This document shows positions 61,864 through 64,000 of a stretch of DNA of 64,000 nt, piece after piece. This stretch comes from Sulfurospirillum sp. UBA4058 (GTDB lineage: Bacteria > Campylobacterota > Campylobacteria > Campylobacterales > Sulfurospirillaceae): positions 124,001-188,000 of the forward strand of contig DFZK01000010.1 of NCBI GenBank assembly GCA_002382085.1, written 5' to 3'. The position numbers were made by a program, and so were the translations under genes. Positions within the stretch are counted from its first letter, which is position 1. The number at the start of each line of letters is the position of its first letter. Under the pieces are notes generated by a model. The model was not told where the DNA came from, did not search any database, and worked only from the letters and a program-made list of their open reading frames with translations.

Positions 61864-62644
61864 TATTTTTCCTCTCAAATGGAATACCGCGTTTGGATTC
61901 CATAATAAATCGACACATTTGTACGACGTACGCGTTAGAAGCGCTTTGCAATAACAACGTTGCCGTCTCTTGAATCGGTTGACCCGATTCAAACAATTTT
62001 CGATACGCCGCTTTCAAGTCGTCAATATCTTGACGTTCTAAATGACGGCGAAGCCCCGTGAGATTTAAACCGCGCAACATCGCTCGATTGCCCTCCGCCA
62101 AGCAAAACGGCGGAATATCTTGCGATAATGCCGAAGCCCCCGCGATCATCACGTAATCTCCGACTTTAACAAACTGATGAATCGGAGTCATACCGCCTAT
62201 GACCGTATGATTGCCCAATTCGACATGCCCCGCAAGCGTCGCCGCATTGGCTAAAATACAGTGATTTCCGACATGAACGTCGTGTCCGATATGCACGTAT
62301 CCCATAAATAAATTGTAACTGCCGATAACGGTTTTTCCGCCGCCGCCCGCCGTTCCTGGGTTGAAAAGCGTAAATTCTCGAATTTTGTTGTAGTCTCCGA
62401 TAATCAGTTCAACTTCCTCTCCCGCATACTTCAAATCTTGAGGAATAGACCCCAAAACCGCATGTGAAAAAATCTGGTTATGTTTACCGATCGTCGTATT
62501 GCCGTAGATGTGCGTACCTTGCGCTATTTTTGTACCTTGCCCGATCTTCGCTTGACTCGAAATATAGCAAAACGCTCCTATTTCGACGTCTGAGCTAATC
62601 AGAGCCCCCTCCTCGATGATAGCAGTCGGATGAATGTTCGACAT
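61853..62644 (-). CDS. lpxA: UDP-N-acetylglucosamine acyltransferase
   Basis: LpxA adds the first acyl chain in lipid A synthesis. The left-handed parallel beta helix of hexapeptide repeats runs from IHPTAIIEEGALI through about residue 190, with the catalytic-type histidine region GYVHIGHDVHVGNH near 120. ALSQDIPPFCLAEGNRA is diagnostic. ATG 62644 starts one base after the fabZ stop, giving 263 residues, with no separate strong ribosome-binding site, so it is translationally coupled. Confidence 0.96.
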   Translation of the reverse strand: MSNIHPTAIIEEGALISSDVEIGAFCYISSQAKIGQGTKIAQGTHIYGNTTIGKHNQIFSHAVLGSIPQDLKYAGEEVELIIGDYNKIREFTLFNPGTAGGGGKTVIGSYNLFMGYVHIGHDVHVGNHCILANAATLAGHVELGNHTVIGGMTPIHQFVKVGDYVMIAGASALSQDIPPFCLAEGNRAMLRGLNLTGLRRHLERQDIDDLKAAYRKLFESGQPIQETATLLLQSASNAYVVQMCRFIMESKRGIPFERKNNGE

Positions 62645-62645
62645 G

Positions 62646-63095
62646 TTATTTATCCACAATCATTGCTTTGAGTTCCGCTTCCGCCACAAGCTTTTCGTCG
62701 ACATACGCTTTGGCGTCGAGAACCCAAATATTTCCTCTATGCTTGATCACGCCGAGTTTATACACCAGCTGATCGCCTGGACGAACCGGATTCCTAAATT
62801 TTGCATTATCGATACTCATAAAATAAACGACTTTGTTTTTCGTGTCTTCTTGTTTTTCGCTATCCATACTCTGAAATGCCAACACGCCGCCGGCTTGCGC
62901 CATTCCTTCGATAATCATTACTCCTGGATAAATCGGGTGCTCGGGAAAGTGTCCTTGAAAAATATGTTCGCCGATCGTCACGTTTTTGAATCCTTCGATG
63001 GATTCTCCCGGCGTCAACCCCGTAATACGATCAATCAGCAAAAAAGGGAATCGGTGGGGAAGTATTTTTTGAATCTCTACAACATCCATTAACAT
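62646..63095 (-). CDS. fabZ: 3-hydroxyacyl-ACP dehydratase FabZ
   Basis: FabZ removes water in fatty acid elongation. The hot-dog-fold active site is present: LPHRFPFLLIDRI and GHFPEHPIYPGVMIIEGMAQ hold the catalytic His and Glu. I use ATG 63095, which has AAGAAGG 9 bases upstream, giving 149 residues; ATG 63089 is an alternative. It sits in the conserved fabZ-lpxA pair, then clpX. Confidence 0.97.
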   Translation of the reverse strand: MLMDVVEIQKILPHRFPFLLIDRITGLTPGESIEGFKNVTIGEHIFQGHFPEHPIYPGVMIIEGMAQAGGVLAFQSMDSEKQEDTKNKVVYFMSIDNAKFRNPVRPGDQLVYKLGVIKHRGNIWVLDAKAYVDEKLVAEAELKAMIVDK

Positions 63096-63128
63096 CTTTA
63101 AAAACCTTCTTAACAAAATTCAAATATT

Positions 63129-64000
63129 TTAGCTAATAAATACTAAATTTTCTCTAATGTCCGGGTAGCTTACGCTCTCCAAAAAAAGCGTATATTCCCT
63201 CACGTCAAGCTTATCGACGATAACAACGGGACTTAAAGAGAGTACCGGTGAGGGGAAAAGATGCGCGCGAAACTGCAGTTCGCATTCGAGCGAGGGAGGG
63301 TTTCTTAGCATCGCTTTGACATCGCAAAAGCGTGTGTTTGCCGCCTCGTTAAATCGATCGATCGTTACGAAACGTATCTCTTCTTTGCTTGCGTAACCGA
63401 CGCCCAATGCGGCAAAAGCTACCCGTACTTTGGATATTTTTTTCTGACACGTCGAGTAAAAAAGGATATAGCTCGGCACGATTTCGTACGTATCGTTTTG
63501 CAACCATGCCCTCAAAAGGCGGTAATTCAAAAATTTTTCGCGTACGAGACGGAACGGTTTTCGTTCGTTTTCCGCACCAATAACCGATTCGTAAAGTTCC
63601 AGACGCTCCTCAATCGAACCGGGTAAACATTGCGGACGCACAGGAGAGCATAATTCGTCGGCAAAACGCTTTTGCTGATCGCGTTGTTTGGCAAGAGCAA
63701 ATACGCATCCGCAATAGTTTTGATGGTAAAGCATCGCCTCTCGCGCTAGGGCAAATTGCGCTTGAGTACCGCCTTCTTTTCGAAAATCGGGCACGACGAT
63801 TTTTAACCCGTATTTTTGCGCAATCGTTTCTAACGCCTGTTCTAACTGATGCAAAGACTTTTTAGGGCTTGTTAGCAAGGTGGTCGTAATGATTTTTTCC
63901 CCAAGTTCCAGTGCTTTTTTAGCACTCTCTTCTAACCTGTTATCAAAACAAACGTTGCAACGTTTGCCCTTTTCGGGTTCATCTTCCAATCCCCTTACCG
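63129..64000 (-). CDS. queH: Epoxyqueuosine reductase QueH (partial, N-terminus beyond right edge)
   Basis: QueH makes queuosine from epoxyqueuosine in tRNA. The frame is open to the right edge and reads GLEDEPEKGKRCNVCFDNRL, the central QueH (DUF208) motif; the N-terminal CxxC-bearing strand lies outside. YCGCVFAL follows. A region of more than 130 residues after the QueH core, ending NLVFIS, is not part of the core domain and is unassigned, although longer Campylobacterota QueH proteins are plausible. It ends 33 bases before fabZ begins upstream of that pair. Confidence 0.85.
   Translation of the reverse strand, partial: VRGLEDEPEKGKRCNVCFDNRLEESAKKALELGEKIITTTLLTSPKKSLHQLEQALETIAQKYGLKIVVPDFRKEGGTQAQFALAREAMLYHQNYCGCVFALAKQRDQQKRFADELCSPVRPQCLPGSIEERLELYESVIGAENERKPFRLVREKFLNYRLLRAWLQNDTYEIVPSYILFYSTCQKKISKVRVAFAALGVGYASKEEIRFVTIDRFNEAANTRFCDVKAMLRNPPSLECELQFRAHLFPSPVLSLSPVVIVDKLDVREYTLFLESVSYPDIRENLVFIS

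Noticed and set aside
1..64000. CRISPR array, insertion sequence, tRNA or rRNA
   Set aside because: No regular spaced repeats, transposase-like frames, or tRNA/rRNA signatures were seen.

Overview
The window is a gene-dense, almost uninterrupted chromosomal segment of a Campylobacterota (epsilonproteobacterial) bacterium, most likely Sulfurospirillum or a near relative. The evidence is gene content and order recalled from Campylobacter and Helicobacter: a rplY-pth-lptF...lysA-pheA-hisC-fliF-fliG-fliH-dxs-perR block, a fabH-plsX-rpmF-DUF177-ndk-ferredoxin block with ahpC nearby, and folB, a CosR/HsrA regulator, ferredoxin and ppx together. A CheA with a fused receiver next to CheV and CheW also fits. 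No tRNA, rRNA, CRISPR array or insertion sequence was found.

Layout. 1-10.6 kb (minus): infB (cut by the left edge), ylxR, thrB, tsaB, lpxC, a minC-like gene, an M23 peptidase, a DHH phosphoesterase, flhB, nadC and nadA, many with 4-nt start/stop overlaps. 10.7-15.5 kb (plus): plsY, folB, a CosR/HsrA-type regulator with its own histidine kinase, ferredoxin and ppx. 15.6-25.7 kb: bamA, tyrA, the fabH-plsX-rpmF-DUF177-ndk lipid and ribosome cluster, a second ferredoxin, a Cache-domain chemoreceptor, ahpC and perR. 25.8-39.8 kb (minus): a 13-gene run from serB to dxs holding carbon, aromatic and lysine metabolism, ribosome maintenance, a lone PilT ATPase and the flagellar fliF-fliG-fliH set. 40-50.2 kb: hemerythrin, a MetF-like protein, cheW-cheA-cheV, lpxH, argC, greA, lpxB, surE and tcdA. 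50.2-55.1 kb: accessory region. 55.1-64 kb (minus): tsaC, carB, mreC, mreB, clpX, lpxA, fabZ and queH (cut by the right edge).

The accessory region stands out. An AT-rich membrane gene and two unrecognised genes precede a five-gene operon: a DUF134 regulator, two ferredoxin-containing MinD/ParA-type ATPases and two small proteins of the dinitrogenase iron-molybdenum cofactor (NifX/NifB C-terminal) fold. The set resembles the orange-protein (ORP) loci of anaerobic sulfate reducers, with DUF134 as a candidate local regulator. The operon and one unknown gene are driven by back-to-back, full-consensus sigma-70 promoters, each carrying a CATATG-centred palindrome.

Across the whole window a short palindrome, TTACATGTAA (often extended to CTTTACATGTAAAG), recurs far above chance, mostly inside genes and mostly in the single reading frame that encodes Leu-His-Val. 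It also occurs in gene-end gaps, where one adjacent pair forms a 12-bp hairpin between convergent genes. This dispersed palindrome and the ORP-like cluster are the two most interesting signals.
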